Below, piece after piece: positions 1 through 9,462 of a DNA stretch of 64,000 nucleotides. The position numbers and the translations under genes are program-made. The stretch comes from Metapseudomonas otitidis (GTDB lineage: Bacteria; Pseudomonadota; Gammaproteobacteria; Pseudomonadales; Pseudomonadaceae), in NCBI RefSeq assembly GCF_900111835.1, contig NZ_FOJP01000027.1:1-64000 (forward strand), written 5' to 3'. Within the stretch, counting starts at the first letter, position 1. The number at the start of each line of letters is the position of its first letter. The notes beneath the pieces were generated by a model. That model was not told the origin of the DNA. It did no database searches and was given only the letters and a program-made list of their open reading frames with translations.

Positions 1-99
1 CTGATCGCTCCGATCGCCATGGAAGATGGCCTGCGCTTCGCAATCCGCGAAGGCGGTCGTACCGTTGGCGCCGGCGTCGTCGCCAAGATCATCGAGTAA
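1..99 (+). CDS. tuf: Elongation factor Tu, C-terminal end (partial)
   Basis: The first 33 codons of the window are open in frame 1 and end with TAA at 97-99. The last 32 residues include the [18 protein letters not shown] segment, which is the conserved end of EF-Tu domain 3. EF-Tu delivers aminoacyl-tRNA to the ribosome as a GTP complex. The 5' part lies outside the window. The position just before rpsJ, closed by its own terminator, matches the fus-tuf-rpsJ order of gammaproteobacteria; whether this is the tufA or tufB copy cannot be told from sequence, but its place suggests tufA. Confidence 0.95.
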   Translation: MIAPIAMEDGLRFAIREGGRTVGAGVVAKIIE

Positions 100-120
100 T
101 CGACGATCCTGTGTCAGAGA

Positions 121-148
121 AAAGGGCCCTTCGGGGCCCTTTTCTTTT
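121..148 (+). terminator. Rho-independent terminator of tuf
   Basis: A 9-bp stem AAAGGGCCC / GGGCCCTTT with a TTCG tetraloop (130-133) is followed by TTTCTTTT. It lies 21 bases after the tuf stop and just upstream of the rpsJ promoter, so it separates the two transcription units. Confidence 0.9.
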
Positions 149-162
149 GGATTGGTTAAAAG

Positions 163-191
163 TTGACACCCCCTGGGGCCGTCCGTACAAT
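163..191 (+). promoter_or_regulatory. Sigma70 promoter of the S10 operon
   Basis: TTGACA at 163-168 and TACAAT at 186-191 are separated by exactly 17 bases. This is a 6/6 and 5/6 match to the consensus hexamers. The predicted transcript starts near 198, giving a leader of about 60 bases before rpsJ. That is much shorter than the L4-binding S10 leader of Escherichia coli, and I see no obvious large structured leader. Confidence 0.88.
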
Positions 192-257
192 TGCGCCTCC
201 TTTTAACAGGCGTAGTCCGTCTGTTGGGGGCAAGCAGAGATAGAGTCTGAGGTCAAA

Positions 258-569
258 ATGCAAAACCAACAAATCCGTATTCGGTTGAAGGCTTTTGACC
301 ATCGCCTGATCGATCAATCCACCCAGGAAATCGTGGAAACCGCGAAACGTACTGGTGCTCAGGTGCGTGGTCCGATTCCTCTGCCTACTCGCAAGGAGCG
401 GTATACCGTTCTGATTTCTCCGCACGTCAACAAAGACGCGCGCGATCAGTACGAAATCCGCACTCATAAGCGTGTTCTGGACATCGTCCAGCCGACGGAT
501 AAAACCGTTGACGCGCTGATGAAGCTCGACCTTGCTGCAGGCGTGGAAGTGCAGATCAGCCTCGGCTAA
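258..569 (+). CDS. rpsJ: 30S ribosomal protein S10
   Basis: This 103-residue protein starts [20 protein letters not shown] and contains the S10 signature around [21 protein letters not shown]10 sits in the head of the 30S subunit and, as NusE, also joins NusB in transcription antitermination. It is the first gene of the S10 operon, behind the promoter at 163-191. An 85-base gap without a recognised element separates it from rplC. Confidence 0.99.
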   Translation: MQNQQIRIRLKAFDHRLIDQSTQEIVETAKRTGAQVRGPIPLPTRKERYTVLISPHVNKDARDQYEIRTHKRVLDIVQPTDKTVDALMKLDLAAGVEVQISLG

Positions 570-654
570 TGACCTTCGGGTTCTTAGTCGTGTAACGCTC
601 TGAAATGGGCGGCCATAGCGGGTGAAAGCCCCGTACACTCATGAGGTTTACAAC

Positions 655-1290
655 ATGACTATTGGTGTAGTCGGTCGTAAGTGCGGCATGACCCGCATTT
701 TCACCGAAGAAGGTGTCTCCATTCCGGTTACGGTCATCGAGATCGAGCCGAATCGTGTGACCCAATTCAAAAGCGAAGAGTCCGATGGCTATCGCGCCGT
801 GCAGGTAACTGTCGGTGAGCGTCGTGCCTCTCGCGTAACCAAGGCCCAGGCCGGTCACTTCGCCAAGGCGAGCGTGGCTGCTGGTCGTGGTGTCTGGGAG
901 TTCCGTCTTGAAGAAGGCGAGTACCAGGCAGGCGATCAGATCACCGCCGAGATCTTCCAGGCTGGTCAGCTGGTTGATGTCACGGGTCAGTCCAAAGGTA
1001 AAGGCTTCGCCGGTACCATCAAGCGCTGGAATTTCCGTGGTCAAGACAATACCCACGGCAACTCCGTTTCTCACCGCGTCCCGGGCTCCATTGGCCAGTG
1101 CCAGACTCCTGGTCGTGTCTTCAAGGGCAAGAAAATGTCCGGTCACCTCGGTGCCGAGCGCGTAACCGTCCAGTCCCTGGAAGTGGTTCGTGTCGATGCT
1201 GAGCGCAACCTGCTGCTGGTCAAGGGTGCTGTTCCTGGCGCCACCGGTGGCGACGTGCTCGTGCGTCCGGCTGCCAAGGCTCGCGGTTAA
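655..1290 (+). CDS. rplC: 50S ribosomal protein L3
   Basis: L3 of 211 residues. The frame is open from a GTG at 622, but the ATG at 655 is chosen because [16 protein letters not shown] is the conserved L3 N-terminus and ATGAGG lies at a suitable distance upstream. Conserved features include [13 protein letters not shown] in the middle loop and the [20 protein letters not shown] loop, which reaches the peptidyl transferase centre and holds the glutamine usually methylated by PrmB. L3 is an early assembly protein of the 50S subunit. rplD follows after 14 bases. Confidence 0.98.
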   Translation: MTIGVVGRKCGMTRIFTEEGVSIPVTVIEIEPNRVTQFKSEESDGYRAVQVTVGERRASRVTKAQAGHFAKASVAAGRGVWEFRLEEGEYQAGDQITAEIFQAGQLVDVTGQSKGKGFAGTIKRWNFRGQDNTHGNSVSHRVPGSIGQCQTPGRVFKGKKMSGHLGAERVTVQSLEVVRVDAERNLLLVKGAVPGATGGDVLVRPAAKARG

Positions 1291-1304
1291 GAGAGGAAGC
1301 TGAG

Positions 1305-1907
1305 ATGCAATTGAATGTAAGTGGCGCTCAGGCTATCGAAGTCAGCGAGCGTACCTTTGGTGGTGAGTTCAACGAGACCCTGGTTCACCAAGCTGTCGTA
1401 GCCTACATGGCTGGCGGTCGTCAGGGCACCCGTGCGCAGAAGACCCGCTCCGAAGTTTCCGGTGGTGGCAAGAAGCCGTGGCGTCAGAAGGGCACTGGTC
1501 GTGCTCGTGCTGGCACCATTCGCAGCCCCATCTGGCGCTCCGGTGGTACCACCTTTGCTGCCAAGCCCCAGGATCACTCCCAGAAGCTCAACAAGAAGAT
1601 GTACCGCGCAGCTCTGCGCTCCATCCTCTCCGAGCTGGTTCGTCAGGATCGTCTGGTTGTAGTGCCTGAGTTCGCTGTTGAAGCGCCGAAGACCAAAGCC
1701 CTGCTGGGCAAGCTGAATGGTCTGGGTCTGAGCGACGTGCTGATCATCTCCGATGACGTCGACCAGAACCTGTACCTTGCCGCTCGCAACCTGCCTCACG
1801 TCGATGTGCGTGATGTCCAGGGTTCCGATCCGGTAAGCCTGATCGCCTATGACAAGGTGCTGGTCACCGTGTCGGCCATCAAGAAATTCGAGGAGCTGCT
1901 GGCATGA
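1305..1907 (+). CDS. rplD: 50S ribosomal protein L4
   Basis: L4 of 200 residues, with the conserved loop [19 protein letters not shown] that extends into the exit tunnel. In Escherichia coli L4 also represses its own operon by acting on the S10 leader; the short leader here makes that mechanism doubtful for this organism. The last codon overlaps the rplW start by ATGA (1904-1907), so the two are translationally coupled. Confidence 0.98.
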   Translation: MQLNVSGAQAIEVSERTFGGEFNETLVHQAVVAYMAGGRQGTRAQKTRSEVSGGGKKPWRQKGTGRARAGTIRSPIWRSGGTTFAAKPQDHSQKLNKKMYRAALRSILSELVRQDRLVVVPEFAVEAPKTKALLGKLNGLGLSDVLIISDDVDQNLYLAARNLPHVDVRDVQGSDPVSLIAYDKVLVTVSAIKKFEELLA

Positions 1908-2203
1908 ACCAGGAACGCGTATTCAAAGTGCTGGTTGGCCCGCACATCTCCGAGAAGGCTACCGTTCTGGCAGATGGCAAGAGCCAATTCGTCTTCAAGG
2001 TTGCTTCCGATGCAACCAAGCTGGAAATCAAGAAGGCCGTAGAGAGCCTGTTCAGCGTGAAGGTCGCCGCAGTCAACACCCTGAACGTAAAGGGCAAGAC
2101 CAAGCGCACCGTTCGTGGTCTGGGCAAGCGCAATGACTGGAAGAAAGCGTATATCGCTCTCCAGCCTGGCCAAGATCTCGATTTCGCCAGCAGCGCTGAG
2201 TAA
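1904..2203 (+). CDS. rplW: 50S ribosomal protein L23
   Basis: L23 of 99 residues, beginning [20 protein letters not shown] and containing the [20 protein letters not shown] loop. L23 lies at the exit of the peptide tunnel and is the docking site for trigger factor and the signal recognition particle. The start codon overlaps the rplD stop, and rplB begins 12 bases after the stop. Confidence 0.98.
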   Translation: MNQERVFKVLVGPHISEKATVLADGKSQFVFKVASDATKLEIKKAVESLFSVKVAAVNTLNVKGKTKRTVRGLGKRNDWKKAYIALQPGQDLDFASSAE

Positions 2204-2214
2204 AGGGGTGCATC

Positions 2215-3036
2215 ATGGCAATCGTTAAATGCAAACCGACTTCCGCTGGCCGCCGTTTCGTGGTCAAGGTCGTCAACCAGGATCTGCACAAGGGTGCTCC
2301 CTATGCTCCGCTGGTTGAGAAGAAGTCCAAGTCCGGTGGTCGTAACAACAACGGCCGCATCACCACTCGCCACATTGGTGGTGGTCACAAGCAGCATTAC
2401 CGCCTGGTCGACTTCCGTCGCAACAAGGACGGTATCCCTGCCGTTGTAGAGCGTATCGAATACGATCCGAACCGTACTGCGCACATCGCTCTGCTGAAGT
2501 ACGCCGACGGCGAGCGTCGCTACATCATCGCTCCCAAGGGCGTTGTGGCGGGTGATCAGCTGATCTCCGGTACCCATGCACCGATCAAGGTTGGCAACAC
2601 CCTGCAGCTGCGCAATATCCCGGTTGGTAGCACCGTTCACGGTGTCGAGCTGAAGCCGGGTAAAGGTGCTCAACTGGTGCGTTCCGCTGGTGCTTCCGCT
2701 CAGCTGGTCGCCCGTGAAGGTGCCTATGTAACCCTGCGTCTCCGCTCCGGCGAAATGCGCAAGATTCTGGCCGAGTGCCGTGCGACCCTGGGCGAAGTCT
2801 CGAACTCCGAGCACAGCCTGCGTTCGCTGGGCAAGGCTGGTGCCAAGCGCTGGCGTGGCGTTCGTCCGACCGTTCGTGGTGTTGCCATGAACCCGGTCGA
2901 CCACCCGCATGGTGGTGGTGAAGGTCGTACTTCTGGTGGTCGTCATCCGGTTTCGCCGTGGGGCTTCCCGACCAAGGGTGCGAAGACTCGCGCGAACAAA
3001 CGCACTGACAACATGATTGTCCGTCGCCGTAAATAA
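2215..3036 (+). CDS. rplB: 50S ribosomal protein L2
   Basis: L2 of 273 residues, the usual length. It has the RNA-binding segment [19 protein letters not shown] and the C-terminal [19 protein letters not shown] loop, with the histidine-rich stretch near the peptidyl transferase centre. L2 is needed for subunit joining. It sits in the standard place between rplW and rpsS with no irregularity. Confidence 0.99.
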   Translation: MAIVKCKPTSAGRRFVVKVVNQDLHKGAPYAPLVEKKSKSGGRNNNGRITTRHIGGGHKQHYRLVDFRRNKDGIPAVVERIEYDPNRTAHIALLKYADGERRYIIAPKGVVAGDQLISGTHAPIKVGNTLQLRNIPVGSTVHGVELKPGKGAQLVRSAGASAQLVAREGAYVTLRLRSGEMRKILAECRATLGEVSNSEHSLRSLGKAGAKRWRGVRPTVRGVAMNPVDHPHGGGEGRTSGGRHPVSPWGFPTKGAKTRANKRTDNMIVRRRK

Positions 3037-3050
3037 TCGAGGATACGACT

Positions 3051-3326
3051 GTGCCGCGTTCTCTGAAAAAAGGTCCCTTTATCGATCTTCACCTGTTGAA
3101 GAAGGTCGAAGTGGCGGTGGAAAAGAACGATCGCAAACCGGTCAAGACCTGGTCGCGTCGTTCCATCGTTCTGCCGCAGATGGTCGGTCTGACCATCGCT
3201 GTACACAACGGTCGCCAGCATGTCCCCGTTCTCGTGAACGAAGACATGGTCGGCCACAAACTGGGCGAGTTCGCCGCTACCCGCACCTATCGCGGGCATG
3301 CTGCGGACAAAAAGGCCAAGCGTTAA
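3051..3326 (+). CDS. rpsS: 30S ribosomal protein S19
   Basis: S19 of 91 residues, starting with GTG at 3051 ([20 protein letters not shown]), behind GAGGA. The core [20 protein letters not shown] and the [16 protein letters not shown] end are typical. S19 binds 16S rRNA in the 30S head next to S13 and contacts the A-site tRNA region. Confidence 0.98.
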   Translation: MPRSLKKGPFIDLHLLKKVEVAVEKNDRKPVKTWSRRSIVLPQMVGLTIAVHNGRQHVPVLVNEDMVGHKLGEFAATRTYRGHAADKKAKR

Positions 3327-3339
3327 GGGGTAAGGAAAG

Positions 3340-3672
3340 ATGGAAGTAGCCGCTAAGCTGTCGGGCGCTCGAATCTCCGCCCAGAAAGCCCGCTTGGTCG
3401 CCGACCAGATCCGCGGGAAGAAGGTGGGCGAGGCGCTCAACCTGCTGTCCTTCAGCAGCAAGAAAGCCGCTGAAATCATGAAGAAAGTGCTGGAGTCGGC
3501 CGTTGCCAACGCCGAGCACAACGAAGGCGCTGATGTGGATGACCTCAAGGTCTCCACCGTTTTCGTTAACGAAGGGCGTTCGCTGAAGCGCATCATGCCG
3601 CGTGCCAAGGGCCGCGCTGATCGCATCGTCAAGCGGTCTTGCCATATCACTGTCAAGGTTGCGGACAAGTAA
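3340..3672 (+). CDS. rplV: 50S ribosomal protein L22
   Basis: L22 of 110 residues. The beta-hairpin region [20 protein letters not shown], which lines the peptide exit tunnel and is the classic site of macrolide-resistance changes, is intact. The RBS AAGGAA lies just upstream of the ATG. rpsC follows after 13 bases. Confidence 0.98.
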   Translation: MEVAAKLSGARISAQKARLVADQIRGKKVGEALNLLSFSSKKAAEIMKKVLESAVANAEHNEGADVDDLKVSTVFVNEGRSLKRIMPRAKGRADRIVKRSCHITVKVADK

Positions 3673-3685
3673 CGGAGTCGATCAG

Positions 3686-4372
3686 ATGGGTCAGAAAGTA
3701 CATCCCACTGGCATTCGCCTGGGAATCGTCAAGGAGCACACCTCCGTCTGGTACGCAGATAAGCGCACTTATGCCGACTATCTGTTTGCCGATCTGAAGG
3801 TCCGTGAGTACCTCCAAGACAAACTAAAAAGCGCGTCCGTAAGCCGTATCGATATCCATCGTCCGGCTCAAACCGCACGCATCACCATCCACACCGCTCG
3901 TCCCGGTATCGTGATCGGCAAGAAGGGTGAGGATGTCGAGAAGCTGCGCCAGGACCTGACCAAGCAAATGGGTGTGCCTGTGCACATCAACATCGAAGAG
4001 ATCCGCAAGCCGGAACTCGACGGTATGCTGGTTGCTCAGAGCGTTGCTCAGCAGCTCGAGCGTCGCGTTATGTTCCGTCGCGCCATGAAGCGTGCGGTAC
4101 AGAACGCCATGCGTCTTGGTGCCAAAGGCATCAAGATCCAGGTCAGTGGTCGTCTCGGCGGTGCCGAGATCGCGCGTACCGAGTGGTACCGCGAAGGCCG
4201 TGTGCCCCTGCACACCCTGCGCGCCGACATTGATTACGCAACCTACGAGGCTCACACCACTTACGGTGTGATCGGTGTGAAGGTTTGGATCTTCAAGGGC
4301 GAGGTCATTGGTGGCCGCCAGGAAGAGCTGAAGCCCGTAGCGCCCGCTCCTCGTAAAAAAGCTGCTAAGTAA
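3686..4372 (+). CDS. rpsC: 30S ribosomal protein S3
   Basis: S3 of 228 residues. An upstream in-frame start at 3602 would lie inside rplV; the ATG at 3686 gives the conserved [14 protein letters not shown]-terminus behind a CGGAG ribosome site. The KH domain carries the [15 protein letters not shown] loop. S3 forms part of the mRNA entry channel and contributes to ribosomal helicase activity. The tail after about residue 210 is a short Lys/Ala/Pro extension. Confidence 0.98.
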   Translation: MGQKVHPTGIRLGIVKEHTSVWYADKRTYADYLFADLKVREYLQDKLKSASVSRIDIHRPAQTARITIHTARPGIVIGKKGEDVEKLRQDLTKQMGVPVHINIEEIRKPELDGMLVAQSVAQQLERRVMFRRAMKRAVQNAMRLGAKGIKIQVSGRLGGAEIARTEWYREGRVPLHTLRADIDYATYEAHTTYGVIGVKVWIFKGEVIGGRQEELKPVAPAPRKKAAK

Positions 4373-4384
4373 GGAGTACGCAAA

Positions 4385-4798
4385 ATGCTGCAACCCAAGC
4401 GTACAAAATTCCGCAAGCAGATGACCGGCCACAACCGTGGTCTGGCTCACCGCGGTAGCAAGGTCAGCTTCGGCGAGTTCGCCCTGAAGGCGGTTTCTCG
4501 CGGTCGTCTCACCGCTCGCCAGATCGAAGCGGCACGTCGTGCCCTGACCCGTCACGTGAAGCGTGGTGGCAAGATCTGGATCCGTGTATTCCCCGACAAA
4601 CCTGTCACCAAGAAGCCCCTCGAAGTTCGTATGGGTAAAGGTAAGGGTGGCGTCGAGTACTGGGTAGCCCAGATCCAGCCGGGCAAAGTGCTCTACGAAA
4701 TCGAGGGTGTTTCCGAAGAGCTGGCGCGTGAGGCCTTCGCCCTGGCTGCTGCAAAGCTGCCGCTCGCCACCTCCTTTGTTAAGCGGACGGTGATGTGA
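4385..4798 (+). CDS. rplP: 50S ribosomal protein L16
   Basis: L16 of 137 residues, beginning [19 protein letters not shown]. It organises the A-site side of the 50S subunit. The segment [20 protein letters not shown] includes residues that in other proteobacteria are near a hydroxylated arginine. The stop TGA overlaps the rpmC ATG by one base (TGATG). Confidence 0.98.
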   Translation: MLQPKRTKFRKQMTGHNRGLAHRGSKVSFGEFALKAVSRGRLTARQIEAARRALTRHVKRGGKIWIRVFPDKPVTKKPLEVRMGKGKGGVEYWVAQIQPGKVLYEIEGVSEELAREAFALAAAKLPLATSFVKRTVM

Positions 4799-4989
4799 TG
4801 AAAGCGAATGAACTTCGTGAAAAAACCGCAGAGCAGCTGAACGAGCAACTGCTCGGTCTGCTGCGCGACCAGTTCAACCTGCGTATGCAGAAGGCAACTG
4901 GCCAGTTGGGGCAGTCTCACCTGCTCTCGCAAGTGAAGCGCGACATCGCTCGCGTCAAGACTGTGCTGAACCAGCAGGCAGGTAAGTGA
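4798..4989 (+). CDS. rpmC: 50S ribosomal protein L29
   Basis: L29 of 63 residues, two helices with [19 protein letters not shown] at the start and [15 protein letters not shown] at the end. The ATG at 4798 is preferred to the GTG three bases earlier because MKAN is the normal start and it couples to the rplP stop. L29 sits beside L23 at the tunnel exit. Confidence 0.96.
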   Translation: MKANELREKTAEQLNEQLLGLLRDQFNLRMQKATGQLGQSHLLSQVKRDIARVKTVLNQQAGK

Positions 4990-4991
4990 TC

Positions 4992-5258
4992 ATGGCTGAA
5001 GCTCAGAAAACCGTCCGCACGCTGACCGGCCGCGTCGTCAGCGACAAGATGGACAAAACCATCACCGTCCTGATCGAGCGCCGTGTAAAGCACCCGATCT
5101 ACGGTAAATACGTGAAGCGCTCGACCAAGCTGCACGCTCACGACGAAACCAACCAGTGCCGCATCGGCGACAAGGTCACCATCCGTGAGACCCGTCCGCT
5201 GGCCAAGACCAAGTCCTGGGCGCTGGTGGAAATCGTCGAACGTGCCGTGGAAGTCTAA
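4992..5258 (+). CDS. rpsQ: 30S ribosomal protein S17
   Basis: S17 of 88 residues, an OB-fold primary 16S rRNA binder. [20 protein letters not shown] begins at the ATG at 4992; the GTG two codons upstream overlaps the rpmC stop and is less likely. The motif [17 protein letters not shown] is conserved. It is the last gene of the classical S10 operon; rplN of the spc operon starts 23 bases later with no terminator between, so read-through is expected. Confidence 0.97.
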   Translation: MAEAQKTVRTLTGRVVSDKMDKTITVLIERRVKHPIYGKYVKRSTKLHAHDETNQCRIGDKVTIRETRPLAKTKSWALVEIVERAVEV

Positions 5259-5280
5259 GGACTAAGGGTCGGAGAAAGAT

Positions 5281-5649
5281 ATGATTCAGACTCAATCCAT
5301 GCTCGACGTCGCTGACAACAGCGGTGCTCGTCGCGTTATGTGCATCAAGGTCCTGGGTGGTTCGCACCGTCGTTATGCCGGTATCGGCGATATCATCAAG
5401 GTCACCGTCAAGGAAGCGATTCCCCGTGGCAAGGTCAAGAAAGGCCAGGTGATGACTGCTGTCGTGGTCCGCACCAAGCACGGTGTTCGCCGTCCTGATG
5501 GCTCCATCATCCGCTTCGACGGCAACGCTGCTGTTCTGCTGAACAACAAGCAAGAGCCGATCGGTACCCGCATCTTCGGGCCTGTGACCCGTGAGCTTCG
5601 TTCCGAGAAGTTCATGAAGATCGTCTCGCTCGCCCCTGAAGTGCTGTAA
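5281..5649 (+). CDS. rplN: 50S ribosomal protein L14
   Basis: L14 of 122 residues with [20 protein letters not shown] at the start, the family signature. It forms an intersubunit bridge and is the docking site of the silencing factor RsfS. It opens the spc operon; RBS GGAGAAAG precedes the ATG. Confidence 0.98.
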   Translation: MIQTQSMLDVADNSGARRVMCIKVLGGSHRRYAGIGDIIKVTVKEAIPRGKVKKGQVMTAVVVRTKHGVRRPDGSIIRFDGNAAVLLNNKQEPIGTRIFGPVTRELRSEKFMKIVSLAPEVL

Positions 5650-5661
5650 GGAGAAGCCGTC

Positions 5662-5976
5662 ATGCAAAAGATTCGTCGTGACGACGAGATCATCGTCATC
5701 GCCGGCAAAGACAAGGGCAAGCGTGGCAAGGTGCTCAAGGTTCTCGCTGACGACCGTCTGGTCGTCGGTGGGATCAACCTGGTGAAGCGCCACACCAAGC
5801 CGAACCCGATGTCCGGCATCCAGGGCGGTATCGTCGAGAAGGAGGCGCCCCTGCACGTCTCCAACGTCGCCATCTTCAATAGCGAAACCAACAAGGCTGA
5901 CCGCGTTGGCTTCAAGATCGAAGACGGCAAAAAAATTCGTGTCTTCAAGTCCACCCAGAAGCCGGTTGGCGCTTGA
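5662..5976 (+). CDS. rplX: 50S ribosomal protein L24
   Basis: L24 of 104 residues with a KOW motif ([20 protein letters not shown]) near the N-terminus. L24 initiates 50S assembly by binding the 5' domain of 23S rRNA. In Escherichia coli the S8 repressor site overlaps the rplX-rplE junction; here that gap is only 19 bases, with no obvious hairpin. Confidence 0.98.
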   Translation: MQKIRRDDEIIVIAGKDKGKRGKVLKVLADDRLVVGGINLVKRHTKPNPMSGIQGGIVEKEAPLHVSNVAIFNSETNKADRVGFKIEDGKKIRVFKSTQKPVGA

Positions 5977-5995
5977 GAATCATAGGTAGAACACC

Positions 5996-6535
5996 ATGGC
6001 ACGACTGAAAGAGATTTACCGGAAGCAAATCGCGCCCAAGCTGAAAGAAGAGCTGAAGCTGGCTAACGTGATGGAAGTTCCGCGTGTTACCAAGATCACC
6101 CTGAACATGGGTCTCGGCGAAGCTATCGGTGACAAGAAAGTCATCGAGAACGCAGTGGCCGACCTGGAAAAGATCACCGGTCAGAAGGCCGTCGTGACCT
6201 ACGCCCGCAAGTCCATTGCCGGCTTCAAGGTTCGCGAGGGTTGGCCGATCGGTGTCAAGGTGACGCTGCGCCGCGATCGTATGTACGAGTTCCTGGATCG
6301 CCTGCTCTCCATCTCCCTGCCGCGCGTTCGTGACTTCCGCGGCCTGAATGCCAAGTCCTTCGATGGTCGCGGCAACTACAGCATGGGTGTGAAAGAGCAG
6401 ATCATCTTCCCGGAAATCGATTACGACAAAATCGATGCGCTGCGTGGTCTGGACATCACCCTGACCACCACCGCCCGCAATGATGATGAAGGTCGCGCTC
6501 TGCTGCGCGCTTTCAACTTCCCCTTCCGCAACTGA
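5996..6535 (+). CDS. rplE: 50S ribosomal protein L5
   Basis: L5 of 179 residues, a 5S rRNA-binding protein of the central protuberance. It contains [17 protein letters not shown] and the [16 protein letters not shown] segment typical of the family. rpsN starts 14 bases after the stop. Confidence 0.98.
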   Translation: MARLKEIYRKQIAPKLKEELKLANVMEVPRVTKITLNMGLGEAIGDKKVIENAVADLEKITGQKAVVTYARKSIAGFKVREGWPIGVKVTLRRDRMYEFLDRLLSISLPRVRDFRGLNAKSFDGRGNYSMGVKEQIIFPEIDYDKIDALRGLDITLTTTARNDDEGRALLRAFNFPFRN

Positions 6536-6548
6536 TTGGAGCAGGAAT

Positions 6549-6854
6549 ATGGCCAAACAGAGCATGAAGAACCGCGAGCTGAAGCGTCAGCTGACGGTCG
6601 CCAAGTACGCCAAGAAGCGTGCTGAGCTCAAAGCTATCATTGCCAACCCGAACTCCACTCCGGAAGCGCGTTGGGAAGCCCAGGTAGCCCTGCAGAAGCA
6701 GCCGCGTGACGCCAGCGCATCGCGCCTGCGTAACCGCTGCCGCATCACTGGCCGTCCGCACGGCGTCTACCGCAAGTTCGGGCTGTCCCGTAACAAGCTG
6801 CGTGAAGCCGCCATGCGTGGTGACGTTCCCGGTCTGGTCAAAGCCAGCTGGTGA
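6549..6854 (+). CDS. rpsN: 30S ribosomal protein S14 (long, zinc-free form)
   Basis: S14 of 101 residues from the ATG at 6549 ([11 protein letters not shown]); the longer frame starting at 6480 would run through the end of rplE. The C-terminal [20 protein letters not shown] region has one cysteine instead of the four-cysteine zinc ribbon, so this is the long C-minus form usual in gammaproteobacteria. The following 187 bases before rpsH are a regulatory junction. Confidence 0.97.
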   Translation: MAKQSMKNRELKRQLTVAKYAKKRAELKAIIANPNSTPEARWEAQVALQKQPRDASASRLRNRCRITGRPHGVYRKFGLSRNKLREAAMRGDVPGLVKASW

Positions 6855-6897
6855 TGTCGAAGGTCGACGCCAGTCGTCGGCCTTTCATGGATGTGCC

Positions 6898-6925
6898 GAA
6901 TCAAGCCCCGCAAGGGGCTTGATTC
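6898..6925 (+). terminator. Strong hairpin after rpsN (possible attenuator)
   Basis: A perfect 12-bp stem GAATCAAGCCCC / GGGGCTTGATTC closes a GCAA tetraloop (6910-6913) and is followed by GTTTCT. The weak U-run makes full termination uncertain. Its right arm contains the TTGATT -35 box of the promoter at 6919-6947. Confidence 0.65.
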
Positions 6926-6947
6926 GTTTCTAGGGTCTCTCTAGAAT
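6919..6947 (+). promoter_or_regulatory. Internal spc-operon promoter ahead of rpsH
   Basis: TTGATT at 6919-6924 and TAGAAT at 6942-6947 are 17 bases apart. The -35 box is embedded in the right arm of the hairpin at 6898-6925. Transcription from here would start near 6954 and serve rpsH to secY and rpmJ. Confidence 0.65.
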
Positions 6948-6953
6948 ATTCGG

Positions 6954-7041
6954 CTCGCCCGATTCAGGCCTTCTTGTGCCTGGAGCTCGCAGGTGACTCT
7001 AGCCGCAAGGCTATTCTTTTGTATTTAGGAGCAACTAGCCC
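6954..7041 (+). promoter_or_regulatory. Structured leader of rpsH, candidate ribosomal-protein regulatory RNA
   Basis: The predicted 88-base leader holds two stem-loops. One is CAGGC(8)GCCTG at 6965-6982. The other is TAGCC-GCAA-GGCTA at 7000-7013, followed by TTCTTTT. The RBS AGGAG comes shortly after. The position ahead of rpsH suggests feedback by S8, but that is inference only. Confidence 0.4.
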
Positions 7042-7434
7042 ATGAGTATGCAGGACCCGTTAGCGGACATGCTAACTCGTATCCGTAATGCCCAGATGGC
7101 TGAAAAGTCTGTCGTAAGCATGCCGTCCTCCAAGCTGAAGGTGGCGGTAGCCAACGTTCTGAAGAACGAAGGTTACATCACGGGATACCAGGTCAGCAGC
7201 GATGTTAAGCCTCTGCTGTCCATCGAGCTGAAGTACTTCGAAGGCCGTCCGGTCATTGAAGAGCTGAAGCGCGTAAGTCGTCCTGGCCTGCGCCAGTACA
7301 AGTCCGTCGATCAGCTGCCGAAGGTTCGTGGCGGTCTGGGCGTTTCGATCGTGTCCACCAACAAAGGTGTGATGACTGATCGTGCTGCTCGCGCCGCTGG
7401 CGTTGGTGGCGAAGTGCTTTGCACTGTGTTCTAA
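7042..7434 (+). CDS. rpsH: 30S ribosomal protein S8
   Basis: S8 of 130 residues, starting [20 protein letters not shown], with the conserved C-terminal [21 protein letters not shown]8 binds helix 21 of 16S rRNA and in Escherichia coli represses the spc operon. Here it follows an unusually long 187-base gap with its own promoter and hairpins, which makes an autoregulatory role at this site plausible. Confidence 0.98.
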   Translation: MSMQDPLADMLTRIRNAQMAEKSVVSMPSSKLKVAVANVLKNEGYITGYQVSSDVKPLLSIELKYFEGRPVIEELKRVSRPGLRQYKSVDQLPKVRGGLGVSIVSTNKGVMTDRAARAAGVGGEVLCTVF

Positions 7435-7446
7435 GGGGGTTGAAGC

Positions 7447-7980
7447 ATGTCTCGCGTTGCTAAGAACCCCGTCAAGCTGCCCGCTGGCGTTGAAATCAAG
7501 CTGGCTGGTCAGCAACTTTCCGTTAAGGGCGCCAAGGGCACTCTTGAGCTGAAAGTACATCCGTCCGTGGAAATCCTGCAGGAAAACGGCGAGCTTCGCT
7601 TTGCCGCTCGCAACGGCGACCAGCAGAACAAGGCCATGGCCGGTACCACCCGTGCGCTGGTGAACAACATGGTCGTAGGCGTCAGCCAAGGCTTCGAGCG
7701 CAAGCTCCAGCTGGTCGGCGTCGGCTACAAGGCTCAGGCCAAAGGCCAAGTGCTGTCCCTGGCTCTCGGCTTCTCCCATCCGGTTGACTACGAGCTTCCG
7801 CAAGGCGTAACCGCTGAAACCCCCAGCCAAACCGACATCCTGATCAAGGGTATCGACAAGCAGCTGGTTGGTCAGGTGGCCGCCGAGATCCGCGACTTCC
7901 GTCCGCCGGAGCCTTACAAAGGCAAGGGTGTACGTTACGCCGATGAAGTCGTGCGTCGTAAAGAAGCTAAGAAGAAGTAG
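7447..7980 (+). CDS. rplF: 50S ribosomal protein L6
   Basis: L6 of 177 residues with two repeated alpha/beta domains. [16 protein letters not shown] at the start and [19 protein letters not shown] near the end are the family signatures. L6 lies near the factor-binding site of the 50S subunit. It starts 13 bases after the rpsH stop. Confidence 0.98.
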   Translation: MSRVAKNPVKLPAGVEIKLAGQQLSVKGAKGTLELKVHPSVEILQENGELRFAARNGDQQNKAMAGTTRALVNNMVVGVSQGFERKLQLVGVGYKAQAKGQVLSLALGFSHPVDYELPQGVTAETPSQTDILIKGIDKQLVGQVAAEIRDFRPPEPYKGKGVRYADEVVRRKEAKKK

Positions 7981-7990
7981 GGCATAGCAA

Positions 7991-8341
7991 ATGAGCGTAA
8001 AGAAAGAAACTCGTCTGCGTCGCGCTCGCAAGGCACGCCTGAAAATGCGCGAGCTGGAAGCCGTACGCCTCTGCGTATACCGCTCTTCCCAGCACATCTA
8101 CGCCCAGGTCATTTCGGCCGACGGCGCCAAGGTCCTGGCCAGCGCCTCGACTCTGGACAAAGAACTGCGTAGCGATGCCACCGGCAACGTTGACGCGGCC
8201 AAGAAAGTCGGCCAGCTGGTTGCCGAGCGCGCGAAAGCCGCTGGTGTTACCCAGGTAGCGTTCGATCGTTCTGGCTTCAAGTACCACGGTCGCGTCAAGG
8301 CGCTGGCCGATGCTGCTCGTGAAGGCGGGCTGGAGTTCTAA
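7991..8341 (+). CDS. rplR: 50S ribosomal protein L18
   Basis: L18 of 116 residues, a 5S rRNA-binding protein. It has a basic N-terminal tail and the [16 protein letters not shown] core, then [20 protein letters not shown]. It begins 11 bases after rplF, and rpsE begins four bases after its stop. Confidence 0.98.
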   Translation: MSVKKETRLRRARKARLKMRELEAVRLCVYRSSQHIYAQVISADGAKVLASASTLDKELRSDATGNVDAAKKVGQLVAERAKAAGVTQVAFDRSGFKYHGRVKALADAAREGGLEF

Positions 8342-8344
8342 GTT

Positions 8345-8845
8345 ATGGCGAACAACGAGCAAAAGCGCGACGAAGGCTACATCGAGAAGCTGGTTCAGGT
8401 TAACCGCGTTGCCAAGACCGTAAAGGGTGGTCGTATCTTCACCTTCACCGCGCTGACCGTGGTGGGTGATGGTAAAGGTCGCGTCGGTTTCGGTCGCGGC
8501 AAGTCCCGCGAAGTGCCTGCTGCAATCCAGAAGGCCATGGAAGCTGCCCGTCGCAACATGATCCAGGTCGAACTGGATGGCACCACCCTGCAGTACCCCA
8601 TCAAGTCCGCTCACGGCGCCTCCAAGGTGTTCATGCAGCCGGCTTCCGAAGGTACCGGGATCATCGCCGGCGGCGCCATGCGCGCTGTCCTGGAAGTGGC
8701 AGGTGTCCAGAACGTCCTGGCCAAGTGCTACGGCTCTACCAATCCGGTGAACGTGGTTTATGCCACCTTCAAGGGCCTGAAGAACATGCAGTCCCCTGAA
8801 GCTGTTGCAGCCAAGCGTGGCAAGAGCGTCGAGGAGATTCTCTGA
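8345..8845 (+). CDS. rpsE: 30S ribosomal protein S5
   Basis: S5 of 166 residues. The N-terminal double-stranded RNA-binding domain contains [20 protein letters not shown], and the [20 protein letters not shown] loop follows. S5 takes part in decoding accuracy and mRNA unwinding. rpmD starts three bases after the stop. Confidence 0.98.
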   Translation: MANNEQKRDEGYIEKLVQVNRVAKTVKGGRIFTFTALTVVGDGKGRVGFGRGKSREVPAAIQKAMEAARRNMIQVELDGTTLQYPIKSAHGASKVFMQPASEGTGIIAGGAMRAVLEVAGVQNVLAKCYGSTNPVNVVYATFKGLKNMQSPEAVAAKRGKSVEEIL

Positions 8846-8847
8846 TC

Positions 8848-9024
8848 ATGGCTACTGTAAAAGTTACGCTGGTCAAGAGCGTGAATGGCCGCCTGGCCAA
8901 CCACAAAGCCTGCGTCAAGGGCCTTGGCCTGCGTCGTATCGGTCACACCGTAGAGGTTCAGGACACTCCTGAGAACCGCGGTATGATCAACAAGGCTTAC
9001 TACCTTCTGCGTGTCGAGGGTTAA
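8848..9024 (+). CDS. rpmD: 50S ribosomal protein L30
   Basis: A short 58-residue gene between rpsE and rplO. It begins [20 protein letters not shown] and ends [12 protein letters not shown]. The central [20 protein letters not shown] is the L30 signature. The two-base gap to rpsE and three-base gap to rplO imply tight coupling. Confidence 0.97.
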   Translation: MATVKVTLVKSVNGRLANHKACVKGLGLRRIGHTVEVQDTPENRGMINKAYYLLRVEG

Positions 9025-9027
9025 TCC

Positions 9028-9462
9028 ATGAAACTGAACGATCTGCGTTCCGCGCCGGGTGCCCGTCGCGAGAAGCACCGTCCGGGCCGTGGCATCGGTA
9101 GCGGTCTGGGCAAGACCGGTGGCCGTGGTCACAAAGGTCAGACCTCTCGCTCCGGTGGTACCATCGCTCCCGGCTTCGAGGGTGGTCAACAGCCCCTGCA
9201 TCGCCGCCTGCCGAAGTTCGGCTTCGTTTCCCTGAAGGCCATGGACCGCGCAGAAGTGCGCACCTCCGAGCTGGCCAAGGTGGAAGGCGATGTCGTCACT
9301 CTGCAAGCGCTGAAGGATGCCAACGTGATCAACCAGAACGTGCAGCGTGTAAAAGTCATGCTGTCCGGCGAAGTTGCTCGCGCGGTTACCCTGAAGGGCA
9401 TCGCCGCCACCAAAGGTGCGCGTGCGGCCATCGAAGCAGCTGGCGGTAAGTTCGAGGACTAA
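9028..9462 (+). CDS. rplO: 50S ribosomal protein L15
   Basis: L15 of 144 residues with the glycine/arginine-rich N-terminal extension [20 protein letters not shown] and the conserved [18 protein letters not shown] stretch. It is a late-assembly 50S protein. Its stop codon directly abuts the secY ATG with no spacer. Confidence 0.98.
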   Translation: MKLNDLRSAPGARREKHRPGRGIGSGLGKTGGRGHKGQTSRSGGTIAPGFEGGQQPLHRRLPKFGFVSLKAMDRAEVRTSELAKVEGDVVTLQALKDANVINQNVQRVKVMLSGEVARAVTLKGIAATKGARAAIEAAGGKFED

